Origin: Gammaproteobacteria bacterium | GTDB lineage: Bacteria > Pseudomonadota > Gammaproteobacteria > Pseudomonadales > Azotimanducaceae | Reading direction: 5' to 3' | NCBI GenBank assembly: GCA_009841615.1 | Contig: VXLL01000018.1 | Coordinates: 1-64,000 of the forward strand | Length of the DNA: 64,000 nt | In this document: positions 23,301 to 29,998 of the stretch, one piece after another | Position numbering within the stretch: position 1 is the stretch's first letter | Layout: every line of letters begins with the position of its first letter | Made by a program: the position numbers and the translations under genes | The notes under the pieces: generated by a model | The model's database searches: none | What the model saw: only the letters and a program-made list of their open reading frames with translations | Told to the model about the DNA's origin: nothing

Positions 23301-24609
23301 CTTCGACCACGATGTGGGCGTTGGTACCAGATATGCCAAAAGAGTTCACACCGGCTACGCGAGGTCTACCGTTACGATCTGGCAAATCCATCTGCGACGA
23401 CGTGACCGTCAAGGGAATCGAATCCCAATCGATACTTGGGTTAGGATTGTTGAAATGCAAATGCTTTGGAATCACGCCACGTTGCAACACAAGCACCGCC
23501 TTGATGAAACCCGCGATACCAGCGGCAGACTCCAAATGTCCAAGATTTGTTTTCACAGACCCGACGAGTAGTGGTCGATCGCTTGCACGGTTTTGACTGT
23601 ACACTCTGGATACAGCGTTGATTTCGATGGGATCTCCAACAGCCGTTCCAGTACCGTGTGCCTCAAGGTAGTCGACATTGCAAGCTGGGACACCAGCTTG
23701 TGCCAGTGCGGTTTCGATCACTCTTTCAAGCGCAGGTTCATGTGGAACCGTCAAACCAACGCTTGCACCACCATGGTTGACTGCAGCACCACGAACGACC
23801 GCCCAGATTCGATCACCGTCAGATTCTGCGTCGCTTAGACGTTTGAGCACCACCACACCACAACCTTCACCACGGACATAACCATTAGCGGATTCGTCAA
23901 ATGCTTTGCACTGTCCGTCTGGAGATAACATCTGCGAATCAGCCCGCAGTTCGAAGATACGACTGTTCAATATCGCTTGTACTCCACCGGCAAGCGCTAA
24001 ATCCGCTTTACCCTGCTGCAGGTCCGCGACCGCATCGTGTACCGACACTAGCGAAGACGCGCATGCCGCATCCACCGCCTTTGCCGGCCCCATGACACCC
24101 AACACGAAAGAAACGCGGCCACTTGTACCGTTCAAGTTAGTGCCACTCAACGCATAAAGAGATTCTGCTGCTTCCCCCGTGCCCTCCGATTCAACGACGA
24201 GCATTCGATATTCATCGTTACTAATACCACTGTAAACTCCGGTTAAGCTCTCCTTCAGTCGATCAGGATCCATCCCTGCATCCTCTAAAGCTTGCCAACT
24301 CGTCTCAAGCATCATTCGCTGCTGAGGATCAAGTAACTCTGCTTCTACTGGAGAGATTCGGAAGAAGCCGGCGTCGAATTGATCTATAGCATCTACATAA
24401 GCGCAGAATCGACAGGCATCTTGAAGATGTCCGCGGTTTTCAAACAGTTTTTCCAACCTGTTTGGTCCTGATTCTGGCAACCCATCCAAAACCGCGTTAC
24501 CACCATTTTCGAGTAATCTCCAAAAAGACGATATATCTGGTGCGCCCGGGAAACGACAAGCCATACCGACGACTGCAATAGGTTCTACTGATCCCAAATT
24601 CTTTCTCAT
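14344..24609 (-). CDS. Large type I polyketide synthase, KS-AT-DH-cMT-ER-KR-ACP-KS-AT*
   Basis: Multidomain polyketide synthase of 3421 residues. Module 1: KS (8-435; Cys183, His318, His358), AT (570-900; GHSVGE Ser664, and KAFHS, which favours malonyl-CoA), DH (940-1235; His971, Asp1145), C-methyltransferase (1300-1620; VEVGAGTG), ER (1880-2195; GAGGVG), KR (2200-2440; TGGLGGIG) and ACP (2480-2555; GMDSL Ser2514). This is the order of fungal highly reducing synthases and predicts fully reduced, methyl-branched chains. A linker leads to KS2 (2617-3035; Cys2783, His2918, His2958, apparently intact) and an AT-like end (3170-3421). That AT has Gly3265 instead of the catalytic Ser (GYGVGE), a damaged start motif (NGDYKQW) and an internal deletion removing the AFH region. 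The protein ends there, without an ACP or thioesterase. PPTase and hydrolase genes lie upstream on the same strand. The product is unknown. Confidence 0.95.
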   Translation of the reverse strand: MRKNLGSVEPIAVVGMACRFPGAPDISSFWRLLENGGNAVLDGLPESGPNRLEKLFENRGHLQDACRFCAYVDAIDQFDAGFFRISPVEAELLDPQQRMMLETSWQALEDAGMDPDRLKESLTGVYSGISNDEYRMLVVESEGTGEAAESLYALSGTNLNGTSGRVSFVLGVMGPAKAVDAACASSLVSVHDAVADLQQGKADLALAGGVQAILNSRIFELRADSQMLSPDGQCKAFDESANGYVRGEGCGVVVLKRLSDAESDGDRIWAVVRGAAVNHGGASVGLTVPHEPALERVIETALAQAGVPACNVDYLEAHGTGTAVGDPIEINAVSRVYSQNRASDRPLLVGSVKTNLGHLESAAGIAGFIKAVLVLQRGVIPKHLHFNNPNPSIDWDSIPLTVTSSQMDLPDRNGRPRVAGVNSFGISGTNAHIVVEEYPVAETTSYPRDRVVGLGQTVTVPSSTDDKDASEVEKDCPEREIRLLPISAKNELATKELASQYLSWLDEHAQELPEDGEQIGVLLSDAAWTAGMGRCHFEWRAGVLFSNATELRTRLATIAETDLQQPRTAKKVAFAYTGQGSQWAGMGRDLYEQEPVARRVLDRCEQVFLEERGTSLLDVMFGRTGNGQLGDTVWEQPALYALESAITALWASVGVHPDVVLGHSVGEIAATQAANVFSLEDGMRFACRRGELLGATEPGAMAAIFAPPEQVKSAVDALNSDGAIEKINISADNGLHQVVSGTVDAVETLSKTFESDGIRVSRLNTTKAFHSALVEPALDELQSSLDEVTIQHPTVTLVSNLTGRVLEEEQRLDGDYWRRHARNPVAFASGARTLANLGVDLILEIGPRSVLAPMAASAWPDSAAPPAVLSSIRPKPDDSPVGTGSFIEAVAEAYQAGLTVRFEGLFVGETRRRISIPGYPFQRETYWLREPKQKRSVQGHPLLGLCRESASGEITYETELFPSDPEWLADHRVYDRVIAPGALYGAMAAALSQSRTSTPVIVANMQLHNALVFPADDGKNENEENCRTVQAVLGGSGQEQSGLLQILSKGPADVDWILHAECQVSSETDSPSVDPSIDLESLKKELTPVDTSTLYQARAASGIELGPSFRTLGTVWARPGEALGEVSLSDMSSRSSLVVHPLVLDGCFQVVAAARIQGSETDETTYLPFGWDQLWLSSDRLHEQVVCHVRMIDTADTSNTDSDSAPEVQRAELRIYDFEGRLLGGLDGYTIKRATRAALFSALENVNDLLYEVVWRERPLVPAIVAADFLPLPNSVAQDFKPLADYLEEEGVPRANRTALLTDLENWSLSRACWTLETLGWKRVVGQVVQPEELRNELGVDDVHKRVFRRLLEMLARCGVLEEGDDGFTVKLGDEDPLPDEIPPDPNAVADKLAEKHPHGATEVGLFGRCGQSLPEVLRGQADPLTLLFSSGYPTPADLYVRAPIALAANRLLRDAVRALLANLPSGRHLRIVEVGAGTGSATASVLPELPDGRFEYVYTDISAGFFAEAESRFGDAGGCIEYRPLDIEKDPVEQGFDAYAYDLIIASNVLHATRSLNETLGHCLKLLAPSGQMVALENLRGQGWMDLTFGQLDGWWRFADDYRPHHALAGPEVWERALLDSGFEAVEVLGLDSSKPDEKPDRGVIIAKGPDEVLEAPGFWVLLADERGFAKEIATRLANRNQSVMVVSSDASDAVSVESEHSGILHARADIECRESWQTLFERVPDEMDLSGVVHFASLDGRGANATTPNIEHDVQHVVASALALVQSMVDSNLTPEKGVWFITSGAQIIERETQGSLVGATLWGFGKGVAREAAYLNPRMVDLDPTVVEQVFDLVDELMYPDFENHIAWRGESRQVARLVRTDDGPERLDLPEDSTWVLTPDPAGVFETPRAKELPARPLEAREVKIAVEAAGLNFWDVFRSLGFIEEGNLGREMCGHVVGVGSEVSNVSVGDHVVGLGFGAFAAEMITHEELVAHAPSDIPVSGLATIPSAFVSAALSYELSGLEADDRVLIHAGAGGVGLAAIQLAQAAGAEVFTTASAPKRDYLRSLGVKHVFDSRQTKFGEEILEATDGAGVTVVLNSLTSEGFIDASLSCLAQGGRFVELARRDILSPEEMAEARPDVPYDILELDVLKKTDPEWVGRVLRDLMERVSTGELTPITHSRWPLAEAGAALMFMRSARHLGKIVVTTQPLVSGRLKQERTYLVTGGLGGIGLAVAEWLVEHGADTIVLNGRRPPNEEAKEIIRVLEERGATIRVELADVSDSEALDGMLARVDQDLPPLAGVIHSVGVLSDGALTNQSWDRFETVLWPKVLGAWHLHRATADRDLDLFILFSSRVGVMGNPGQTNHAAANAFLDQLAGHRRALGLPGQAIAWGAWSEIGEAAEQKDRIERQRSALGGRWFTPQQGIRALNRLVRQDVTNSVVMAMDWSVFEEAVDDRPAFLDELLSSEDDEATDGAISTEDVLAQLAIANVSERENLLVSFIQQELQAVLRMPSEPARSVGFFDLGMDSLMAVEFRNRLNRALSGACTVSNTVVFDFPNIELLASHLNGELGEIESTSVPQSKQKEDDSATRMQAALPDQSTTLQVETAPQIQPTVQDQPKPELNIESRSDEDQIAIVGMACRFPGAPDLESYWKQLEAGADLVTDGRPDSGPWNGIIGDPSAEESEYRVGGFVDGLDQFDASFFGIRPIEANMMDPRQRMLLETSWHALEDAGIDPISLKGGRAGVFAGIGSSEYRDLITAAGRDDSYLGTAGSVALGRIAFALGLMGPAIPLDMTCASSLVAVHQAAASLRQSEVDVALAGGVHIILSRPVMRFMRDYGMLSRTGKCKTFDAAADGFVRGEGCGMVVLKRLSDAEAQGDRVWGVLKGSAINQNGAAAALTVPNGTAQEQLFAETLSQTGLAPSDLDYIEVHGTGSELGDPIEVRAAAAVYGRNRESDKPLLLGTVKTNIGHLEAAAGVAGLIKVLLSMHHEIIPKQLHFQNPSTHVEWDKLPVKVTSEQTVWPQRSSRSPVAGVSAFGISGTNAHVIVERAPARDDQQVVDGQKGFVAGTAQRIPVVLGELIQDEAQMETSASRRTRLLPLSGKTHDALKDLAGRYLDWLDGRQKALSSVEDAESTLLADMAWTACVGRSHFEHRAGITFNDCASLRENLLSVARQESEPERKPIGKVAFTFNGDYKQWVENVAELCNSEPVLQAVLSQCDQAFRDKYDDSLLEILNGDSNNWDRSAWTIPVVYSLECAFTALWNSLGIHPSVVVGYGVGELAAAQAAGVFSLEDGVRLAAVYGERVGKNEEEDRSKDLEARLKEISLSPLRVPLVNGSSAQMVDIGDTPDLTSWFAQNTATSQVSSHERALAKLGVDSEIEFNSTTEIVEIVARMYNSGYELDYTGLFAGEARRRISLPNYPFQRQSYWFSGT

Positions 24610-24709
24610 TTGTTTCTGTTAAGTTTTTCTGTTTAGTCTTCTATAACGATAAATGTAAGTGATTCCATGCACAAGTTTACTTCATCAACGCTTCCTTGAG
24701 TCGAAGCCT

Positions 24710-25639
24710 TTAATGACTTGCGGAGCTCACTTTCGTGATGAAGTCATCAACGTACCATGCGCACAACTCAGGCTTTTCAATTTGCATGTAGTGCGTCGCA
24801 TCTGCGACGAAGTCAAAATCGACGCTGATCATGTCCGATAGATCTACCGTTGGAAGATATGAAAATGGCAATATTGGATCTGCACCTACTACTTTAATTG
24901 GATGAGGAGGTTCATCGAAATTAATTTGCCCTGCAAATGTTCGTGCGAATCGAGTAAGTCGCGCCTCATATTCTCTGGGACACCTCAATTGGTAACCGCC
25001 ATCTTTACTTTCTCGCAAGATACTGTGAGCCATCAGCTCTGTTGCACCTGGTACAAGTCTCGAAAACCCCGGTAGAAAGTTCATCAGTTCTATAAACTGC
25101 GCATGCGATTCAAAGTGGTCTGAACGTTTGTTAGTTCGCGCTGTCGCGGTCTGGACGGCTTGATCAAATTCTTCACTACTCTCCCCAGGACCAGTCGGAT
25201 ATACTGGCGGATCAAACAAGATGAGGCCATCGAATCCACTATTTTCTCGAGTAAGGATAGCACCGAATATCTGCGACGAATACAGCAGCGCGACGAGTGC
25301 GGACAACGAGTGGTAAATACCAAAAGTTGGTTTTGAACCATATTTCTTGGATGTTTCATCCAAAATTGCATCTACATCGCATACCATCGAAACGATGTTG
25401 TGGTCATTTTCATGAGTTCTTTCGTTCCAACCGTGGTTTCTGAGGTCATAGACCAAGACTTCATAGTCACTTTCAAAATGAGACCAAAAAGGATAGTAAA
25501 GATCAATCGCAAGACCATTACCGTGACACATCAGCAATCTAGGACCGGTGGAGTTGCCATGTTGGCGAACCACAATGTGGGTACCATCGTCAAGTACGAC
25601 TTTACACTCTGAGTGTGGTTTCGGTACTGTCCAATGCAT
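24710..25639 (-). CDS. Alpha/beta-hydrolase, candidate release enzyme of the PKS
   Basis: A 309-residue alpha/beta-hydrolase. The oxyanion segment LLMCHGNGLAIDLYYPFW, the nucleophile elbow IYHSLSALVALL (Ser111), a candidate acid in VGADPILP, and the histidine in DATHYMQIEKPE form a plausible triad. The elbow is unusual: both small glycines of GxSxG are changed (Y-H-S-L-S). It lies 37 bp after the PPTase gene and 100 bp before the PKS gene on the same strand. I infer that it cuts the finished chain from a carrier protein, since the PKS has no thioesterase of its own. It could also act on the product later or be an unrelated esterase. Confidence 0.75.
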   Translation of the reverse strand: MHWTVPKPHSECKVVLDDGTHIVVRQHGNSTGPRLLMCHGNGLAIDLYYPFWSHFESDYEVLVYDLRNHGWNERTHENDHNIVSMVCDVDAILDETSKKYGSKPTFGIYHSLSALVALLYSSQIFGAILTRENSGFDGLILFDPPVYPTGPGESSEEFDQAVQTATARTNKRSDHFESHAQFIELMNFLPGFSRLVPGATELMAHSILRESKDGGYQLRCPREYEARLTRFARTFAGQINFDEPPHPIKVVGADPILPFSYLPTVDLSDMISVDFDFVADATHYMQIEKPELCAWYVDDFITKVSSASH

Positions 25640-25676
25640 GTTGTTAGCTTCCGTTTAGGTCGTTAACGAGCCAGTA

Positions 25677-26423
25677 TCACGACGCGACGAGTTCTTGTGC
25701 AATTGCTGCTGCGAATTGATCAGTTTCAAGATTAACTATTTTCCACACTACCCCGGGAATATCGTTGAGTGTCATACTGGCGGCGCGAGCGTGACCCAAT
25801 AAAGACTCGGGAATCGAAAATGCTGAGGTGTCCCGACGAAACCCCTCCCCAGTAGCCTTTATCAACGCCTCCTTATAGGTCCAGAGACGAAAGAATATTT
25901 GCCGTCTGGCAGGTTCCGGCGTCTGTCGAAGTAGCCTTTGTTCCTTCGGGGAAAACACTGAAAAAAGAATTTCATCAATAACTGGTCTGCTTTCACGATT
26001 TTCTATATCCACTCCTATCCGACCTTGTCTCGCAAACGCCAACAAACCGTGATCCTCGGTATGACTCACGTTAAACTCAATCATCAAAGTCTTTCCCGCT
26101 ATTACCGCTACAGGCTTTTCGTTCCGCTCTGCGAACACTTGCAATTCGGAATTGTCGAGATCGTGTTGAAGGCATAGATTCGCTCGTAACGCGGCACGAC
26201 AGAGAACAAATTGTCGTCGATTAGTTTCGGAGTGAAAAGCCTGTGCCCTCTTCCGTTCCTGTTCATCCAAGGTGTCATAGGCGATAGACTCGTTTTCAAA
26301 ATTGTTTGACAAATCGACATGAACGACTTGGCTATCGAGCGTTTGATAGATTTTGTGCCACCAACGGGTAGTTTTGTTGTTTTGTGCTAGTTCGATCAGT
26401 TCCTTCCTATCGGAAATCCTCAC
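25677..26423 (-). CDS. 4'-phosphopantetheinyl transferase, Sfp type
   Basis: Attaches the phosphopantetheine arm of CoA to carrier proteins. The 248-residue two-lobed protein has the family motifs FNVSHTEDHGLLAFA, GVDIENRES (metal-binding acidic residues) and RLWTYKEALIKATGEGF. It is the first gene of a PPTase-hydrolase-PKS transcription unit and diverges from the stand-alone ACP gene. The natural substrates are most likely the ACP at PKS Ser2514 and the separate ACP at 26579. Confidence 0.93.
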   Translation of the reverse strand: MRISDRKELIELAQNNKTTRWWHKIYQTLDSQVVHVDLSNNFENESIAYDTLDEQERKRAQAFHSETNRRQFVLCRAALRANLCLQHDLDNSELQVFAERNEKPVAVIAGKTLMIEFNVSHTEDHGLLAFARQGRIGVDIENRESRPVIDEILFSVFSPKEQRLLRQTPEPARRQIFFRLWTYKEALIKATGEGFRRDTSAFSIPESLLGHARAASMTLNDIPGVVWKIVNLETDQFAAAIAQELVAS

Positions 26424-26529
26424 ACCTGAAATGAGTTTGGTGTAGCCCGAAGCAAGTATGTTACGAAACTTTGAATGTGTCTGTCACGCTTATCAAATCG
26501 AGTAAGATTTAACCAAATTGAACTCTCGA

Positions 26530-26535
26530 TATAAT
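26530..26535 (+). promoter_or_regulatory. Consensus -10 box upstream of the separate ACP gene
   Basis: TATAAT, 43 bp before the ACP start codon, in the 155-bp gap between the divergent PPTase and ACP genes. The -35 region at the right distance is poor, so the promoter may need an activator. A TTGAAC just upstream is too close to serve. Confidence 0.35.
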
Positions 26536-26578
26536 TTCCGTCTTTCACCTTTTCAAGTAATTTACGGGAACAACAAAT

Positions 26579-26809
26579 ATGTCAAACACTCATGATAGAG
26601 TCGCTTCACTAGCTAGGAGATTTTTGGATCCAGTGAGAGAGCCGAACTTTGATGCCAGTTTTAGTGAATCTGCCATATCATCAATGGATGCCATGGCGTT
26701 CGCAAAAGCTGTAGGGAGCGAGTTTAATTGCGAGATTCCAGCGGACGACTTCGCAAATTTCAACTGCTTACGCGACCTTGTAGGTTACTTGGACGCTAAC
26801 GCCTCTTAA
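26579..26809 (+). CDS. Free-standing acyl carrier protein-like protein
   Basis: A 76-residue protein with the length and helical pattern of an acyl carrier protein: helix 1 (VASLARRFLDPV), the phosphopantetheine site, helix 2 (AMAFAKAVGSEFNCEIP) and a last helix (LRDLVGYLD). The modification site reads ISSMD instead of the common LDSLD, leaving Ser35 as the likely attachment point. The acidic residue before the serine is replaced by serine. It diverges from the PPTase gene and borders the PKS unit. Because the second KS of the PKS has no carrier domain, I infer that this ACP serves it in trans. Confidence 0.8.
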   Translation: MSNTHDRVASLARRFLDPVREPNFDASFSESAISSMDAMAFAKAVGSEFNCEIPADDFANFNCLRDLVGYLDANAS

Positions 26810-26927
26810 TTGACCCTTCAACTTCGCGACGTATCGGACCGTTAAGATTCGTCGCGAAGAACGCACTCTCTTAGAGAGTGGCAATCAGACACTTGATACC
26901 GAGCTCGGAGCGGCTTTTCGGTATCGC

Positions 26928-27311
26928 ATGGGCGCGTTTATCTACGATACCATTGTCCTGTGTGGTATCTGGGTGTTTTCTATCGTCATCATCGTTACCG
27001 TGAGTGGTAGAGAATTCACCGGGGCCTGGAGCCAAACATTGTGTTTTCTGGAAGCATTCACGTTCTTTTGTTTCTTTTGGATGCACAAAGGACAAACAAT
27101 CGGGATGTTGGCTTGGCGGTTGCGACTAGAAACGGACGGCGTGTTCACACTTCGAAGAGCTCTTTTACGATTCTGTGGAGAGCTACTATCGATTGGTTCC
27201 GTAGGTCTTGGATACTACTGGATTTGGATCGATAGCGATCGACGCAGTTGGTCGGACTTACTATCAGGAAGTCGAGTCGTGCGATACAGTAAGAGAGTGA
27301 GTACTAATTAA
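26928..27311 (+). CDS. RDD-family membrane protein
   Basis: Small multi-span membrane protein of 127 residues with the RDD layout: a first helix starting with a basic and acidic pair (RMGAFIYDTIVL), a second helix (CFLEAFTFFCFFWMHKGQTIGMLAWRLRL, with the family GQTxGMxxxxLR motif), and a third helix ending in RSWSDLLSGSRVVRY. RDD proteins are poorly understood; some are linked to ion or solute movement. The frame is open upstream (LDTELGAAFRYR precedes the Met), but no usual start codon is available there, so ATG 26928 is used. It converges on lptG and overlaps its end by 8 bp. Confidence 0.8.
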   Translation: MGAFIYDTIVLCGIWVFSIVIIVTVSGREFTGAWSQTLCFLEAFTFFCFFWMHKGQTIGMLAWRLRLETDGVFTLRRALLRFCGELLSIGSVGLGYYWIWIDSDRRSWSDLLSGSRVVRYSKRVSTN

Positions 27312-28368
27312 TTCGTCTCATTAACAAGATACCGACGGCGAATACGACTAATACGGGTATCGCGACCACGACCACCGCGGGGATTGCGTAAAGCGAAGCA
27401 AAAGGCATCAACATCCGTTGGAAGTACTCCAACATGATTCCGACAACCAGACCGACACCGATTCTAGTTCCCATCCCAGTCTCGCGTAATGGACCAACTA
27501 CAAATCCTACAGTTAGCAACACCAATCCAATAATTGAAAAAGGCCGAGCTATTCTGGACCAAAATTCCACTTCAAATTCGGTTGGGTCTCGTTGTTCTTG
27601 GAGCAGGTACTCGACATGTTGACGAAGTTCTCGAAAGCTCAAATCTCCTGGTTCATATTTGATGCGCTGAGGTAGCGTCTGCAACTCACTCTGTAGATTC
27701 CAAGTATCCGCCACGCGTTCCGATACATCAAGTCTGCTTTCGACAAATAGCGTTTCTTTCACTTCATTCATTTCATAGGCGTTGTCCTGACTACTTGGAG
27801 TCGCGGTAGCTGCGAATCTAGTTCGACGTAGTTTGCTGTCCGGTGTGAGTTCAAACTGTCGCAAACCGTGAATTTTTAGATTCGAGTCGACTACTTGGAG
27901 CTGGGTGTAGGTATCGCCTTCTTTGTACCACAGGGTTCCAAAACTTCCTACTTCATCTTGATCCGTGTTTGTCGTAAGAGCGACAGACTTCAATTGCGGA
28001 CCGATGAATTCTGCAACCAAAAATACTCCTGCGTAGAACAACAGCGACGCGATCGCGACTGGAACGCACAGCCGCGTCGGTGCAACACCGGCCGCTCGAA
28101 GTGCTGTTACCTCAGAGTTTTGACTTAATGTGCCTAGCCCAATCAATCCACCCATCAAAACAATGTAACTGGTAATCGCACTCATAACGGTTGGCAAATC
28201 AAATAGTACTATCAACACAATCGTGCCAAACGATCTAGTCTCGTCAGCACCACGGGATTCGTCGATCACTCCAAACATGGCGATCAGCAAGGCAACGCAC
28301 AGAAACACCACGACCATGCTGAGTAGCAGCGTTTTTATGATGTACATGTCAAATCTACGTAGCATCAT
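27304..28368 (-). CDS. lptG: LPS export ABC transporter permease LptG
   Basis: Inner-membrane subunit of the LptB2FG transporter, which extracts lipopolysaccharide from the inner membrane. The 354 residues give three N-terminal helices, a periplasmic beta-jellyroll domain (about 135-260) and three C-terminal helices. Typical text is the RRFDMYIIKTLL start, TSYIVLMGGLIGLGTLSQNSEVTALRAAGV (coupling helix) and PFSIIGLVLLTVGFVVGP. Its start overlaps the lptF stop by 4 bp, so the two are translationally coupled. Confidence 0.95.
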   Translation of the reverse strand: MMLRRFDMYIIKTLLLSMVVVFLCVALLIAMFGVIDESRGADETRSFGTIVLIVLFDLPTVMSAITSYIVLMGGLIGLGTLSQNSEVTALRAAGVAPTRLCVPVAIASLLFYAGVFLVAEFIGPQLKSVALTTNTDQDEVGSFGTLWYKEGDTYTQLQVVDSNLKIHGLRQFELTPDSKLRRTRFAATATPSSQDNAYEMNEVKETLFVESRLDVSERVADTWNLQSELQTLPQRIKYEPGDLSFRELRQHVEYLLQEQRDPTEFEVEFWSRIARPFSIIGLVLLTVGFVVGPLRETGMGTRIGVGLVVGIMLEYFQRMLMPFASLYAIPAVVVVAIPVLVVFAVGILLMRRIN

Positions 28369-29426
28369 CGCGGTTTTAGTTGCCGATGTATCAGAGTCGC
28401 CGCAGTTGCAAATACCAAAACATGACAGGAATAGAGTATGCCTGAACTAAACCGATTCGAGTCACTCAATCCTTGTTGAACAAGCACCAGTAATAAGTAA
28501 TAGCACACAAATGCGAGCACCCCAGGTATAACCTGTCCAAATCTACCTGACCGAGGTCGAGTTCGAGACAGCGCAAACGCCAACAATCCACTCACGAACG
28601 TCATAATTGGCAACGAAATTCGCCAATCTAGTTGCTGGGCGTGCTCTCCGATGGAACGGTCTAAAGAAGCTGTGGGTAGTGCTTCTACCTCAATAGGGAT
28701 GTCAAGTTGCTGTGATAAGTCTAGGCGCAATGACAGTTCTTCAAAAGAAAGGATTCGATAGTTCGTTAGTCCCGGTGTCCCTTCGTACCGCACTCCATCT
28801 TGTAACTGTAACAGGCGATGTCCGGTATCAGCATCGATGAGAAACGTCGCGGATTGCGCAATGACCGTTATATCTGTAGTGTCTCCAGCTTCAAAGAGGA
28901 AAACCCCGTGTAAGATCCTCGCATCCCGGTCTACTTCGTCAACGTAAATCGTTCTAGTGTCATTCGAGAAATTGCGAAATTCACCGGGTCGGACGAGATC
29001 GAATTCGTGTGAAACTGCAATGTTCGCCAACATATCTACGAAAGTCTGACGAGACGCTGGCGTCACGACTAAGCTCAGTATTCCGACAAATATCGCAATC
29101 GGAACAACCACACTGCAAAGCCATCCAACTAAGCGTAGGATCGAGGTTCCGCCCATGACTAAGACCACAAATTCTTGATCTGCATGTAGGCGACCGAACG
29201 TGACTATGACTGCGATAACGAGTGAAAACGGAAGAGCAAGTTGCACAAATTCTGGCAATCGTAAAGACATCAGCGTCCAAAGTACTTCACCAGTGAACTT
29301 TCCGGCTGCGGCCTCTTGCAAGTATCCGGTAAACCGTGCTGCGACACTGACAAGCATGAGAAGGACAAAAACCGTACCTAGTACGATAATCAATTCTTTG
29401 ATAATGTAGCGATAAGCTACCGTCAC
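28365..29426 (-). CDS. lptF: LPS export ABC transporter permease LptF
   Basis: Partner of LptG in lipopolysaccharide export, with the same plan of six membrane helices around a periplasmic jellyroll domain. Diagnostic text includes YIIKELIIVLGTVFVLLMLVS at the start, LPFSLVIAVIVTFGRLHADQEFVVLVMGG (coupling helix) and SLPIMTFVSGLLAFALSRTRPRSGRF near the end. It diverges from holC with about 107 bp between the genes. In many gammaproteobacteria pepA lies here, between lptF and holC. Confidence 0.95.
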   Translation of the reverse strand: MTVAYRYIIKELIIVLGTVFVLLMLVSVAARFTGYLQEAAAGKFTGEVLWTLMSLRLPEFVQLALPFSLVIAVIVTFGRLHADQEFVVLVMGGTSILRLVGWLCSVVVPIAIFVGILSLVVTPASRQTFVDMLANIAVSHEFDLVRPGEFRNFSNDTRTIYVDEVDRDARILHGVFLFEAGDTTDITVIAQSATFLIDADTGHRLLQLQDGVRYEGTPGLTNYRILSFEELSLRLDLSQQLDIPIEVEALPTASLDRSIGEHAQQLDWRISLPIMTFVSGLLAFALSRTRPRSGRFGQVIPGVLAFVCYYLLLVLVQQGLSDSNRFSSGILYSCHVLVFATAATLIHRQLKPR

Positions 29427-29533
29427 AGAATAACTCTCTTAAAATGCCACGTTCAAAGCACAACTCGAAAAGTAGTTTCTAGTGTAGTAGACCAAGAACC
29501 TTGTGCCAATCCCATTTACACCATCACAAAGAC

Positions 29534-29995
29534 ATGTCGTACCCGCAAGTAGTTTTTTATGAAATTCCGGATAAAGATCCGACAATGCTTGTCCGCGCGA
29601 TCTGCAAACTTATATGCGAATATTATCGAGCAAACACCAGCGTGCATGTGCTTACGGCGAATGAGAGTGAGCTAACTTTTTTAGATGAGACCCTGTGGAA
29701 CTTCCCGAGAAACAGTTTTGTACCACACATGCGAGCCTCCGCGATACAACAACGATGTCTCGTTACGATGGAATGCACACCTAAGTTTGAGGGGAACGGC
29801 TCTGTGTTAATCAACCACACCAACGATGTTCCAAGTTGCATCGAGCAATTCGACACTGTGTGTGAGTTCGTGTTACAACAACAGGAAATGAAACAACAAG
29901 CACGGAGTAAGTTTGCCAACTACCGAGAAAAGTACGGGAAACCTACCTTTGTCAGCATATCCGATTGGGACAACAGACCCATTCTAGACCGGTGA
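29534..29995 (+). CDS. holC: DNA polymerase III subunit chi (HolC)
   Basis: Chi subunit of the DNA polymerase III clamp loader, linking it to single-strand-binding protein. I chose ATG 29534, giving MSYPQVVFYEIP as in homologues; the longer frame from 29501 adds an unlikely histidine-rich tail. Family text includes LICEYYRANTSVHVLT, ETLWNFPRNSFVPHM and RSKFANYREKYGKP. It lies 3 bp before valS, the usual pairing. The psi partner (holD) is also in this window at 60.0-60.7 kb. Confidence 0.9.
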   Translation: MSYPQVVFYEIPDKDPTMLVRAICKLICEYYRANTSVHVLTANESELTFLDETLWNFPRNSFVPHMRASAIQQRCLVTMECTPKFEGNGSVLINHTNDVPSCIEQFDTVCEFVLQQQEMKQQARSKFANYREKYGKPTFVSISDWDNRPILDR

Positions 29996-29998
29996 CCA

